The translations under genes and the position numbers were made by a program. The notes beneath the pieces were generated by a model. That model worked only from the letters and a program-made list of their open reading frames with translations, made no database searches and was not told the origin of the DNA. A DNA stretch of 64,000 nt, from positions 1,116,001 to 1,180,000 of the forward strand of contig CAJZBQ010000036.1 of NCBI GenBank assembly GCA_914767885.1, given 5' to 3'. This DNA is from Blepharisma stoltei (lineage: Eukaryota; Ciliophora; Heterotrichea; Heterotrichida; Blepharismidae). Shown here one piece after another: positions 32,001 to 42,657 of this stretch (position 1 is the stretch's first letter; each line of letters starts with the position of its first letter).

Positions 32001-35000
32001 ATTAGCTATAGATTTCGTAATAATAATTTTCACTTATATATCAAAATTTTTTTCCATAAAAAAATTTTTTCTATTAAAAAAAATTTTGTTCACTCACGAA
32101 GGGTGGGTTTTTGGGCAAAAAATAGCGATTTTTCTAATGGTTTTGTTCACTCACGGAAGAAGGGAAGTTAGTAAAATTTGAATAGTTAATTGACGGACTG
32201 GCATTTTTTAAATAAATTGCTCCCCCAGAAATCGCAGAGTTTGAGCTAAAAATGCATTTTTCTATAGTCGCATTTTCAGAATTTGCTAGATAAATGGCAG
32301 CTCCATTAGATGTGGTGGTTAAATTTAAAAATGAAGAGTCAGTAATTGAGATAGCTGATGAGTCTTGACTATAAAAGCCATTAGAGCCACCTGAACCATT
32401 CTGAAAAGTAGCACTTTTAATAGAAATTTTTAGCATAGATGAGCAGTATATAGCCCCATATACATATGAGTAAAATAAAGTGTTGCTGACACGTAAATAA
32501 GGATAAATAAAATGGCATTCGGTTCGAGAGAAATTAGCTTTGCTAATTTTCTCTCCCTCATGGAATTTTATTTATGGGGTTTGGTTTTTTATCTCGAGAA
32601 CTTCTGCACAGCAATAGCAGTTTAACTTTGGGGATAACCAGAGGAACTGCTCCTCAGTGCACTCAAGCGACGGGGATTTTTCCACTTAGCACACCCGAGG
32701 AGGGTGACCCTCAGGCGGAACACGCGCAGGAGCTAAGTAAGGCAAGGGCGACGGCATCGCGCCGGGTGAGATGTGCGGCTTGGCTGGTGGTGGCAAAGTA
32801 GGAATGCCTGCCCATATGGTGCGCCATTTTAAGTGACAGGATGGCCCGTGACGTCACTAGTTGGGTTAAGTCCCTATTTATTAGGGAGGGTGCACTAGAC
32901 ACCTTAAACACTTATTAACTAAGATTAAGATTAAGACACGTAAATAAGAATTTTGTAAATAAATAGCAAAAACGCTAGAATATGACCCAGCCTTATTATA
33001 GATAAAAGAGCTGCCATCAACATTGACTACACAATTGTTGCTTCCGTATATTCCGCTAGCAGAATCTTCGATGTTGTTATAGATGAATTTAGTTGAATAA
33101 ATGGAAAGGCTGCTTCCAGAGTTTGTAATAGTACCACCACCAGTAGAGATCCCATCTGTCAATATACACTTGCTGAGGACTGCATTGCCTCCTGTAGTAA
33201 TATCAATAAAAGCGCCTTGGTATGCTGCTGTTTGGCTACTAAGTGTTGAGTTTATGACAGCAATATCACCACCACTTACAATAATCCCAGGAGAATTGCT
33301 TTCTGCGGTATTACTTATCATTGTAATGTTTAGCATTAACATCGTAGTCTCACTTAATTATTAACTGTGTTTAACGCCATTTACGGGGTTGCCCCGACCC
33401 AGAGCTTCCCGCTGCTTCTTCGCCGCACAGGACCCGCCGACCGTCTGGGGCCAGTCAGCCTCGATCACCAATATGCGCCTCCGAGCAGTGTTGCCGACTA
33501 AGGCGGTAACATCGTAGTCTCAATTATATAAATAGTTCCTCCTTGTGAAGCAGAATTAAAACCAAAATAAGTATTGTTAATAGCGCTATCATCAGTATTT
33601 GAATTAAAAACAAGAGCTGAACCTTTAGTATTCGTATGATTTTCTGTGAAATTGCAATATGTAAGATTTGCGACTGATGAGCTGGCGACTGATAGAGATC
33701 TTTCTGTATTTTTATAAAATGTGCATCCTGTACAGTTGATGGTACTTCATAATATATCGACTATAGAATGTGTGTATATACCTTCACTGTCAGCATACCC
33801 GTTATTTTGACTAAAATAGGTATCTGTAAGGTAAAGCTCAGATTGGCCTTGGGCAAAGACACTTCTTCAGTTAGAAATAAATTTGCTGTGAGTATCAGTT
33901 CAGGTGAAATATGTCATTTGTAGGGCAATATTATGGTTTTCAGAAAAAGTGCAATTTGTGGTTGTTATAGTAGCACCAGATATTGTGGATAATAAGTTTA
34001 TAAGCTTTTTGAGGCTAATTAAATGCTATTATAAGTAAGCTAGCCATAATTTTTTTATTTTATATATATTTCCCATAAAATATTTATGTAAAATTAATCA
34101 GATCATAATAGTTTCGTCCCCTGTCTCAGATAAAAATTCAACATTTTCCAAAGCAATTAAATCTCCAGACGTTTCAAAAAACCCATATATCGCAGAAGGC
34201 CCTGGGCTCGCAGTATTTTTTTGAAAAACAGAGTCCTTAATAGATACTAGTCCTGAGTGATATAAACTGACTGTCCCAGAATACCCAGAATTTTCTTGAA
34301 ATTCACATTTATTTATCTCAGCTTTGCTAATCTTTGTGTTCATTGGGATATAAATCACGCTTCCTCCATTAGCAGCATAATTTTTTGTAAATTGAGAACC
34401 ATAAATATAAATAATTACAAAATTTTCCGCTGTAATATAGGCAGCTCCTCCTAACGTAGCTGATCCATCAATAAATGTGCAATTTACTATAGAAATGTAG
34501 CTTAAAGGACTAGTTGAATAAGCAGAATAAATCCCTCCTCCGTATTTTTCAGTTTTTACACTATCAAAATTGCTATTGCTTATTGTGAATATTACTATGT
34601 TTTCTGCATAAACTCCTCCTCCCTCAGTTTTTGCAGAAACATCAGTCATTTCTATATAATTAAGTGTCGCATTTAAAAATCCATTTCCCTCAATTCCGCC
34701 AAGACCAACAGAATTTGTTACATTTTTAAACGTAGCTTGGCTTATAGAGCAGTTTGTAACAGATGGGTCTCCAAATAATGCAATAAAAGATTCTTGGTCA
34801 TTAGTAAATTTTATATTATTTGCCGTAGCATTTGTGATATTTATAAAATATTGGGCCTTAGCATATACAAAATGTGCTAAATTGCTCACTCCCCCCCTCC
34901 GTGAGTAAACAAAACTATTAGAAAAATTCCTATTTTTGCCAAAACCAATCCTCCGTGAGTGGACAAAAATTTTTTATGGAAAATAAATTTGATATACAAG

Positions 35001-38000
35001 TGATAATTATTATAATGAAATCTCGAGCTAATTCTGTTTAATTTTAAACAAATCGCGTTTTTAAAAAACATAAATTTTACAAATTAAATTAATATTTGCT
35101 TTCCAATTTTTGCGAATTAGGATTTTTTTAATTTTCGAAAAAAAAAATTGTTTTCTATAAAATTTTATAAATAATTTAAAAAAAAAAAATTAACCCCCCT
35201 TGTTCACTCACGTAGGGGAGGAGTCAGGGAAATATCTTCAATTGAGACCGTTGAAACGTTAAAATAGTATAAATTCATTGCATAAATACCATCTGATGAA
35301 GAAATGCTGCTAAAAATCCCAAATTTCTTTGGCAAGTATCCTTTGCTTACAAATCTAGAAATAATTAAACTATCAATATCATTTTTAGTTAGTCCATTAT
35401 TTCAGTCCAAATAAATACTCGTCATGTTTATACTGGGATGCTTATTTAGATATACAAGCTGAGGCGAATAACAATCAGTAACTTCTAAATTTTTAAAAGT
35501 CACGTAATTTGCTTTTACATTGACTTTTATTTTATCTGCTCCATTTGCAATCTCTGTCGTCCCGCCATATATACTATAATTTGGGATATCCTGACTATTC
35601 GTAATATCGATTAATTTGGTATTCGCAATGGAATTTTCAAAAGTATTGCCTGAGAATTCCATATTAATCGGGACTGAGTTCATGCTTATTTTGATTATTG
35701 AAGTATCTGACCCTGAGTATGTAAATATATTGTTTGTGAAAATAATATATGAGAAGCTAGGCAAGGCTCCATCAATTACATAGTCATAATTCAAGCTCCA
35801 ATCTTCTTCGTATTGCAAATACACAAGAGCTGCATATGCATAATTTGTGTCAAAAGTGTTATATTGGATAGATACTTGCTGTTCACAGTTATAAATGTAT
35901 ATTAATGGCCCACAAAACTGAGAGGTGACTGCACTTCCACAGAGAACCAAATTATTGGTAAAAGAAACATAAGAGATTTTTATATTTCCTGAGTATTTAG
36001 CATATAAGAAGCTAGACTGTTGAATATTTGTGTAATAGTTATAGCCATTATTAAGCAAAGAAACTGACCCATGTATATAATAAAACGTGTCAAAGCATCA
36101 TTTAGTAGAATCACACACAATTTTTATGATAGAATACTGGTTTACCGATGTGGAGTCCATAACTTTCAAATTTTGGAAATTTACGTTGTAAAGCCGGATT
36201 TTTCCTCCGGTTGAATTTATTAAGCTTTTGCAGGGGTTATTAAAAAATATGGTTAAATTAATGTGATTTTTTACTATAAAAATAGCTTAATTTATGCTTT
36301 TTTATGGTATTTACTTTTGCAGCCGATTCTCATGTGCTGTATTGTCGTGTTAATCATGTATAAATTAGCAGTATTTCCGATATCAATAAGGTTAGCAGAA
36401 GACCATGAGCATCAGTTTGTGTAGCCACCATTGCCGTCTGAAGATGCAGAATATGGGCAATACTCACAACTATCAGTATTGCAAGAAGAATCAAGAGCTT
36501 GCTGCCCATCTATTATTACGTTTATAAAATACAGACTGAGAACGTGTTCAATTGGAAACGTAAAATTCTGCATTTGGAGCTTTAAAGTAGCGAATTCTGT
36601 GCAGGGATCGCAGTCTGTTAAAAATTTAATTGTCGTGTTTGAGGAATAAGAGGTTTCCCAAATATTGGTAATTGGGTAAATCCCTGGCTTTAGCCTTATT
36701 TCAATGTTTCTCTCACACAATGAGGTTTTATAAAAGACAGTTGATAAATCCCTATATGGATTTTCTGCTGAGCCATCAGGGTTTGATTTTGTTGAGCTTG
36801 AGTCAATATAGCTTAAGACCTCTTATAGATTTTTTAGCAGTAATACCGATGCCTATATTGAATGGATCACGAAAATGCCATTTTTATTTAAAAGAACAAA
36901 TTAAAAATTGACAAATATGAGGCATATTTGCATTTGAAATTTTAAACTGCACTTGTCAGAAAATTGGAATTTCGTGGCCTATTTAATAGGCAAAGAATTG
37001 CTTCCAAACGAGCAAAAATGGGACTGAAGCTATATATATAAGGGTCGGGCTGGAATAGCTGCTTTTATCAGTTATTGCTATATAAAAATTACGAATGCAG
37101 ACGGTCGGATATGCAGAATTCGTTTCATAACAAGCTGGGCAGGTAGTTACGCACTTAGTATAGTAATTTATATATCCACTTTTGCATTTTAAGCAATCGT
37201 TTTCATTTGCACATCGATCACAGTTTGCATCACATTTAAATGATTCAAAGCATCCTCCCATTTGATATGCGCTATATTTGTCTTGGCATTGTGTTGAGCA
37301 TTGCCCATCAACTCCCTGTTTGAGAGTCGTTTCGTCACAGCCAGAAGTACTGATATCAAAAATTGAGGTAAAATCTTCCTTAGTCAGCTGTGAGTATTCA
37401 TTATAAGTTCTTTTATAATTATCACTACACGTCTTTTGCTCAAGAGAGTCATACCCACACTCAGGCACCATACAATAATCATTGCATTTTCCATAATTTT
37501 CCACTTTGCATCCTGAAGCACACCCACAGTCAGTTCCGTCATATTCACATTGAGAATTGAAGCATTTATCATTACATTCTTTATTATCAAGCATTTCTTT
37601 ATAACAGCCATCCGCACATCATCCACAGTCATTTAGATCATATCTGCAGTATATGTTGTCACAGGCAGAGTCACAAGTTTTATCTCCTAATATAGTAGAT
37701 GTGCAGCCTGAGGCACAAACTCCGCAATCTCCTAGATCTCAGCCACATGAAGCTGTGTTGCAGGCTATTTATGAAATACCTTGGTTGCAGGTACCGTCAT
37801 GCAGCATGGAGAATAAGCATCCAGTTGATTCTTTAAGACAAGCTTCTAGACAGTCGCTTGATGCCATAAGTTCGCGTGTTGAATTATAGTCCTAGAAAGG
37901 TTTTAGCTCAAAAAATGAGCCTTGATTTGCCAATTCAATATTAAAAGTCAGCATATACTTGGCAAAACTACGCTTTTCTGGTTAGGGAAACCCATCTGGC

Positions 38001-38243
38001 TTGTCAGCATAGACTTGACGAGCGACAAGCTCATTTTCTTAGCCCAATAAGCTCTAATAGAGACAAAAAGCCTTAGGGGTCTATATAGATGCTTTCATAT
38101 GAGTCATAGTTGCAAGCTGGAGTCATGCAGTAAATATCGCATTGTCCATTGCCAATCTGAATAAAAGTTACATTGTTAGGAGGGCATAGAGACTCTTGGC
38201 AGTCCAAAGTCAGTGCTGAAACACCAATAAAGAAGAAAAACAT
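29030..38243 (-). CDS. 2,300-aa LNR / beta-helix / multipass membrane receptor-like protein, ten IESs
   Basis: Removing ten IESs and one 15-nt intron gives 6,903 nt, exactly 2,300 codons plus stop. Signal peptide MFFFFIGVSALTL. The N-terminal 300 residues hold Lin12/Notch-type repeats with regular Cys and Asp/Asn spacing (CNDKCFNSQCEYDGTDC; CDSACDNIYCRYDLNDC), then an EGF-like Cys cluster. The middle 1,300 residues are a long series of short beta-helix turns with repeated GGAIY, NCTF, SNFT and NNxA motifs. A Cys-rich module (CPNDAVCYGGY; CATGYKGNLCQACDDGY) follows, then about 8-10 membrane segments starting IGIGIIIIIVLVIM, with a cytosolic tail. Ten or more in-frame TGA are Trp. The architecture suggests a surface sensor or adhesion protein; ligand unknown. 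The tail is acidic and Ser-rich. Confidence 0.87.
29574..29732 (-). mobile_element. Truncated retroposon IES, 14-bp duplication
   Basis: GACTCATTTAAATC at 29574-29587 and 29733-29746; 159 bp. Shares the ...CACTAGACACCTTAAACACT 3' end with the copies at 16035 and 32934. Removal restores SFIDLNESELRGVLVS in the membrane region. Confidence 0.9.
31539..31767. mobile_element. 229-bp GC-rich near-perfect palindromic IES
   Basis: ATATA at 31539-31543 and 31768-31772. Almost the whole insert is an inverted repeat with arms of about 100 bp (CCTGGGGATAGCGCGGAATA at the left, its complement at the right) around a short AAAGTAAATATCT loop. The arms contain further sub-palindromes. Removal joins AIDSGGSIYI to YCEGGYSS. 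Confidence 0.9.
31804..32167 (+). mobile_element. MITE IES, 364 bp, copy 9
   Basis: TTA at 31804-31806 and 32168-32170. Removal joins NYSNFT to KNKAIDSGGS in the beta-helix region. Confidence 0.92.
32488..32934 (+). mobile_element. Retroposon-like IES, 14-bp duplication
   Basis: GACACGTAAATAAG at 32488-32501 and 32935-32948. Begins ATAAATAAAATGGCATTC shortly after the duplication and ends CTAAGATTAAGATTAA, a short tandem tail. Longest clear copy of the family that also appears at 5146 and 16035. Removal restores NSYLRVSNTLFYSYV. Confidence 0.93.
33337..33506 (-). mobile_element. Truncated retroposon IES, 16-bp duplication
   Basis: TAACATCGTAGTCTCA at 33337-33352 and 33507-33522. GC-rich 170-bp insert whose minus-strand 3' end reads GGCGTTAAACACAGTTAATA. 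Removal restores GGTIYIIETTMLMLNI. Confidence 0.9.
34017..34091. other. 75-bp AT-rich IES
   Basis: AATTAA at 34017-34022 and 34092-34097. Length is a multiple of three but it contains TAA TAG in frame. Removal joins DETIMIWLI to SLKKLINLLS. Confidence 0.8.
34886..35223 (-). mobile_element. MITE IES, 338 bp, copy 10
   Basis: TCA at 34886-34888 and 35224-35226. Inverted orientation. Removal restores STVSIEDISLSNLAHFVY. Confidence 0.92.
36225..36313. other. 89-bp AT-rich IES with 9-bp repeat
   Basis: CTTTTGCAG at 36225-36233 and 36314-36322. This repeat has no TA, unusual for the window. Removal joins MRIGCKS to LINSTGGKIR. Confidence 0.85.
36806..37031. other. 226-bp IES
   Basis: ATATA at 36806-36810 and 37032-37036. 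Removal joins SSPTLIYI to DSSSTKSNPDG; other TA alignments give stops. Confidence 0.8.
37765..37779 (-). other. 15-nt intron
   Basis: GTATTTCATAAATAG on the minus strand, between two LNR modules; splicing joins HDGTCNQ to ACNTASCGWD. Confidence 0.88.
37885..38083. other. 199-bp IES
   Basis: TATAG at 37885-37889 and 38084-38088. Removal joins NYDSYESIY to NSTRELMASSD. Confidence 0.82.
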
Positions 38244-38676
38244 TTTTTAATATGAATTATTGCAGTTTCAATTCTCTAAAATAGATAAAAATGAATTTTA
38301 TAAAGAAATAAAGATTTTTGCTATAGTTTTTATAACCTCGAGAAATTATTTGCAAAGATATTAATGCCAGAATGTAGATTTTTGAATAGAAAAGAAAAAT
38401 TCAAGAAAAATTTTAAATTCCGTTATAATAAAGACCAAAATAAACTATGTATTGCCTAGTTATATAACATTCTTTTAAATGCACAAAATTATATGGAAAC
38501 TATTCAATAAATTGCATCCAAGCAAATATTTTATCAGTGATTATATAATGCATTTTATCACACAAATCAGATAAAGCCTCACATTTACATTTTATTGTAG
38601 CTTAAATAGTTTAGTATTTCTCAATAAATTAAGATCAGGTCAGCTCAATATGGAATATTAGAGTTACATTTTACTG
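38244..38676. promoter_or_regulatory. Divergent intergenic region
   Basis: 433 bp of AT-rich DNA between the starts of the LNR protein (minus) and the RBR ligase (plus); it must hold both promoters. No specific motif identified. Confidence 0.4.
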
Positions 38677-40286
38677 ATGTCTTGTCAGATCTGTTATGCT
38701 GAGCTCCCTACTGAGAAAATGATAAAATTAGGCTGCGGCTGTTTATATTGCAAAATATGCTTGAATATCTGAATAACCTCTCAGCTTGATCATTATATTA
38801 CCCAAAGCTTTATTGTTCGTTGCCCTAATGGAAATCCTCCACACTTCCTGAGCGAAGACGAAGTAAAAACTAGCCTCTCTGACTCTGAGCTTAATCATTA
38901 TCAATTACTTATAATAAGACGAATTTTAATGCAGCAAGATGACTATAAGATCTGTCCTGCCAAAAAATGTAATTATATTGGATGGACTGATAAAAAATGC
39001 CCAAATCAGCTCATATGTGAACTGTGTGGGACTAAATGAATTGACCCTTCACTAAAAGGAGACACTTTAGGTATTTTTGAAAGCTGCTATAAGCTTATTA
39101 CAGGAAAAGAAATATCCTATTTATTATCCTATATATTTTGATTTTATGAATCAAAAACTTGATTTATTTAAGATTTTGATATTTATAGCCCACAAGAAAA
39201 TATTTTTTCTCTATAATAGATTGGACATCTTAAGCGATATTTGGAAAGACACTTGAACAAAAAAATGCCCAAAATGCAGCTATCCAATTGAAAAGAATGG
39301 AGGTTGCAATCATATGAAATGTGAAAACTGTCATTACGAATTTTGCTGGATTTGCATGAATGGATTTAATAATCATATCCAAAAAATGTGCTATGACCAT
39401 CTTTCAACAACATTTAAGATATTTTTCGGCTGAATGATAGCATTTTTGGCAATAAAATTAATTTACTCCTCAGATGTTTTGTGCGAAGTTCTTATAGGGA
39501 TTTTAAGTTTGTTGGGATGCACCGTTATCGTTATATGGATTGGATTTATCTTAATCTTCTTATTTAAATTAATTTACCGATTTAATTGTAAAAATAAGTC
39601 CTGAAATAAATTAATTAATTCCATTTTTTGTGTTTTACATATTATAAAATTTAGCAGCCCAATTATTTATAATAGCCGTACTTATCTTACTCCCCCCCTC
39701 CGTGAGTGAACAAAACCATTAGAAAAATCCCTATTTTTTGCCCAAAAACCCACCCTCCGTGAGTGAACAAAAATTTTTAATATATTGTTTATGGAAAAAA
39801 ATTTTGATATATAAATGATAATTAGTATAATGAAATCTAGAGCTAATTCTATTTAATTTTAAACGAATTGCTTTTTAAAACATAAATTTTGCAAACTGAA
39901 TTAATATTTGCTTTCCAATTTTTGCGAATTAGGATTTTTTTAAAATTTCGAAAAAAAATATTTTTATAAAATTATATATATAAATTTTTATAAAAAAAAA
40001 AAAAATTAACTCCGTGAGTGAACAAAATTTTTTTATTAACTCCGTGAGTGAACAAAATTTTTTTATTCACTCACGGGAGGGGGGGGAGTTAAAGAAAATT
40101 TCTGATCGTCGAATTGTATGGTTTTGCTGCTTAATAACTCTATTCTTTATTGATGCATTTATAGTATGATTGCTCAGTATCTCTGAAGAAAAAGAAAGGG
40201 CCAGTGTTATTTTTTCATTTATATTATTTGGCAGCTCTTCATTATCTATTTATATTGCAGCTGTTATTTTATATAGCACAGTGTAA
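38677..40286 (+). CDS. Membrane-anchored RBR E3 ubiquitin ligase
   Basis: About 346-350 aa after removing two IESs. RING1 at the N-terminus ([20 protein letters not shown] then CKICLNIW), an IBR zinc domain ([16 protein letters not shown] then CELCGTKW), and RING2 ([28 protein letters not shown]) with the active-site Cys of RBR ligases in GGCNHM. Several Trp are TGA. The C-terminal third has about four membrane helices ([71 protein letters not shown]), as in RNF19/RNF144-like RBRs. Predicted to ubiquitinate proteins at a membrane. It is invisible to standard-code gene finding because of the TGA codons. Confidence 0.88.
39117..39210. other. Short IES (94 bp, or 82 bp from 39129)
   Basis: CTAT at 39117-39120 or 39129-39132, and at 39211-39214. 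Both alignments keep the frame and join EISY(LLSY) to [10 protein letters not shown] ahead of RING2. I cannot choose between them. Confidence 0.65.
39611..40088. mobile_element. 478-bp composite IES holding an inverted MITE
   Basis: TTA at 39611-39613 and 40089-40091. Removing only the MITE leaves the downstream membrane helix out of frame; removing from 39611 joins NKSWNKL to [11 protein letters not shown] in frame. Confidence 0.78.
39687..40088 (-). mobile_element. MITE, 402 bp, copy 11 (nested)
   Basis: TTA at 39687-39689 and 40089-40091. Inverted orientation. Its hairpin end carries an extra tandem copy of AACTCCGTGAGTGAACAAAA. Confidence 0.9.
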
Positions 40287-40424
40287 ATAATTTCTAATAT
40301 AAAAATGCTTAAGATATTCAATTTTATGATAGATTTCAAATAATAAAACAAATTTAAAAATATAAAATTTTAACTGAATTTATATTCAGAAAAGTATATA
40401 GAATTGTTTATTAACTTATTTAAT

Positions 40425-42578
40425 ATGGAGTGCTGCAACTTTAATTGCCAAAAACCAGCAGAAAACTCGCAAGCATGCCCGCTATGTAACACATATAAAT
40501 ATTGCTCAGAAGAATGCCGACGCCGCGACTGAATCAGCTCTCATCAGTTTGCTTGCAACCAAGCCCAGTCCTACACCTTAGAAGATTTCCAAGAGGTGCA
40601 AAATCCAAACCTAAAAATATTAGGAAAAGGATCATATGGAGAAGTAAAACTCGTGACTCATATAAAAACTGGGAATTATTTTGCTTTAAAACAAATAAAA
40701 ACAGAAATTCTTAAAAAGCACTCATCAGTATCCGTTTTATTAAGAGAAATCAATATTCATAAGTCTTTAAGACATCCCAATATAATACAGCTTTATCAGC
40801 ATTTTGAAAGCAAAGACAGCGTATATATTCTGCTTGAGCACGCAGCCCAAGGAAACTTATTCAGATTAATCAGAAGATACCGAGGATTATCTGAGAAAAA
40901 AGCTTGGCATTATTATTCTCAGACTTGTATCGGATTAAAATATCTGCACGACAATCAAATAATCCATAGAGATTTAAAGCCAGAAAATATTTTGCTTGAT
41001 AAAGACAACAACGTAAAAATTTGTGATTTTGGATGATGCGTCCAAAGTAATGAAATGAGGACAACCTTCTGTGGAACATTAGACTATATGGCTCCTGAAA
41101 TGGTCCTAGGGAAAGGCCACTCTTTTCAGCTCGATTTGTGGGCGATGGGTGTACTTTTGTATGAATTAATTCATGGATATGCTCCTTTCAGGGCTGTAGC
41201 AGATTCTGATAAATGCAAACAGATTTTGGCTTCTGAAGTAATTTATGCGTCACATGCAAGTCCTGAGGCCAAAGATTTAATTTCGAAATTAATCCGTGTA
41301 AACCCTGAAGAAAGGCTGTCACTTGACCGCGTTCTTTCACATCCTTGGATGTGCAAGTTTGCCCCTGTGTCTGAATATAAAATAAATCAAAGAGTAAAAC
41401 ATAAAGAATATGGCAAAGGGGTTATTACGGATATCACAGGGTTGCTATGTACAATTCATTATCCGTCAAAAAATATAGACAAATATATATATTTATTAAT
41501 ATGGTAATTAAAAATTTTAATATAATAAATGCTATTAAAAGATTTTATGGTAATAAGTATATCTATAACTGATATTAATTTATTAGTTGACATTTTGTCT
41601 GATGAAGATGAAGATTTAAGGCTTGATAACAATCCAAGAATGACTATTGGGACTAAAGAACGCTTACTTTTAGATAAATTTCAAAGCTGGATTAATAAGC
41701 CCACGAGAGGTAAAAAAAGAAAAAAGAATGGAAAAAACAATGCTATTAAAAATGCTCAAGAAATTAAAGAAATTGAAAGGAAAAAAGAAAGAAGATCGTC
41801 AATTCAATGCTTTGAAGACGTAGTTGAAAGGTTTAGCTTAAAAAATCATAATGGATTTGAAGATGTAAATACTAATATTGCGTTAGATCAAGAACGGCAA
41901 ATTGTAAGTATTGAAGAGCCATCTCCAAACATTGAATCAAGTGATGAAGAAAATTATAAAAATAGCATCAATGTTTTAGATACAGACTCTTATGGAGCTG
42001 GGCTCTTTGATTCATTGCAAGAAATATATGACATAAACCAAAATCGTAGGCAAAAACTCAATCAAGCCATTGTTACAACCTCAGCTATAAAAATAGCAAA
42101 AAAACAGCCTAAGTTAAAACATATGCAATTTAATGAAAATAAATTGGCTGAAGCGAGCATAAATTCTAAGGCTCAGTGCTATTCGATTTGAATATTTCCT
42201 TTGTGTGACATTTTCTCAGGGTATTTTGGTCAAAATTTTTTCCTCATAAAAATTTGATAGAATTTTAACGCTTTTTTTCTGGGAAATGCCATAAGAAAAA
42301 AACGCCAGACCAAAATTTCATAGGAGAAAAAAATCCTATCAAATGGCTGACAGCGAAATTCTAACTATAGTCCTCAGGCTAGATCAACCATTGATACAAG
42401 TGCGACTGCTCTTAAACAGAAAGAAGATGAGCTAAAGCGTCTGACTCAAGGCCCAGAATTCAGACAAAGCCGTTCATCACAAAGCCGTCCATCAAATACC
42501 AAACCCAAAAAACCTCCTGAATCCTCGAAAGAGGTTCCATGGTACGCAAAGCTTTTTGGGTGTACTGACCGACAGTAG
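40425..42578 (+). CDS. MYND zinc finger fused to an Aurora/AGC-like protein kinase
   Basis: 626 aa after removing IESs at 41492 and 42179. Residues 3-44 form a MYND finger (Cys at about 4, 8, 18, 21, 27, 31, His 40, Cys 44; [11 protein letters not shown], with Trp from TGA). The kinase starts at about residue 64: [18 protein letters not shown] lysine, [17 protein letters not shown] with the Trp encoded by TGA (Aurora-type DFGWxV), [11 protein letters not shown], and a complete C-lobe. After the kinase comes a short beta module ([18 protein letters not shown]), then a 300-residue acidic/Lys-rich low-complexity tail ending [15 protein letters not shown] know of no MYND-kinase fusion among standard eukaryotic kinase families. 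Confidence 0.9.
41492..41578. other. 87-bp AT-rich IES with 7-bp repeat
   Basis: TTTATTA at 41492-41498 and 41579-41585. Removal joins NIDKYIYLL to [10 protein letters not shown] in the exact frame of both sides. Confidence 0.88.
42179..42364. other. 186-bp IES
   Basis: CTAT at 42179-42182 and 42365-42368. Removal joins NSKAQCY to [10 protein letters not shown] and gives a clean TAG stop at 42576. Confidence 0.8.
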
Positions 42579-42657
42579 CTAAATCTATTTAATGTTTATT
42601 ATTCTATAAAAATTTCTCGCTTTTTAGTTTAAAATTATTTATAAATATTTAAAAATT

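Noticed and set aside
36806-37031. Joining this IES at the TATA next to AAGAGG
   Set aside because: All TA alignments there give stop codons within a few residues; only the ATATA alignment keeps the frame.
42179-42364. Terminal inverted repeats in this 186-bp IES
   Set aside because: Only short, scattered matches (such as around TTTGGTC); not convincing as a palindromic element.
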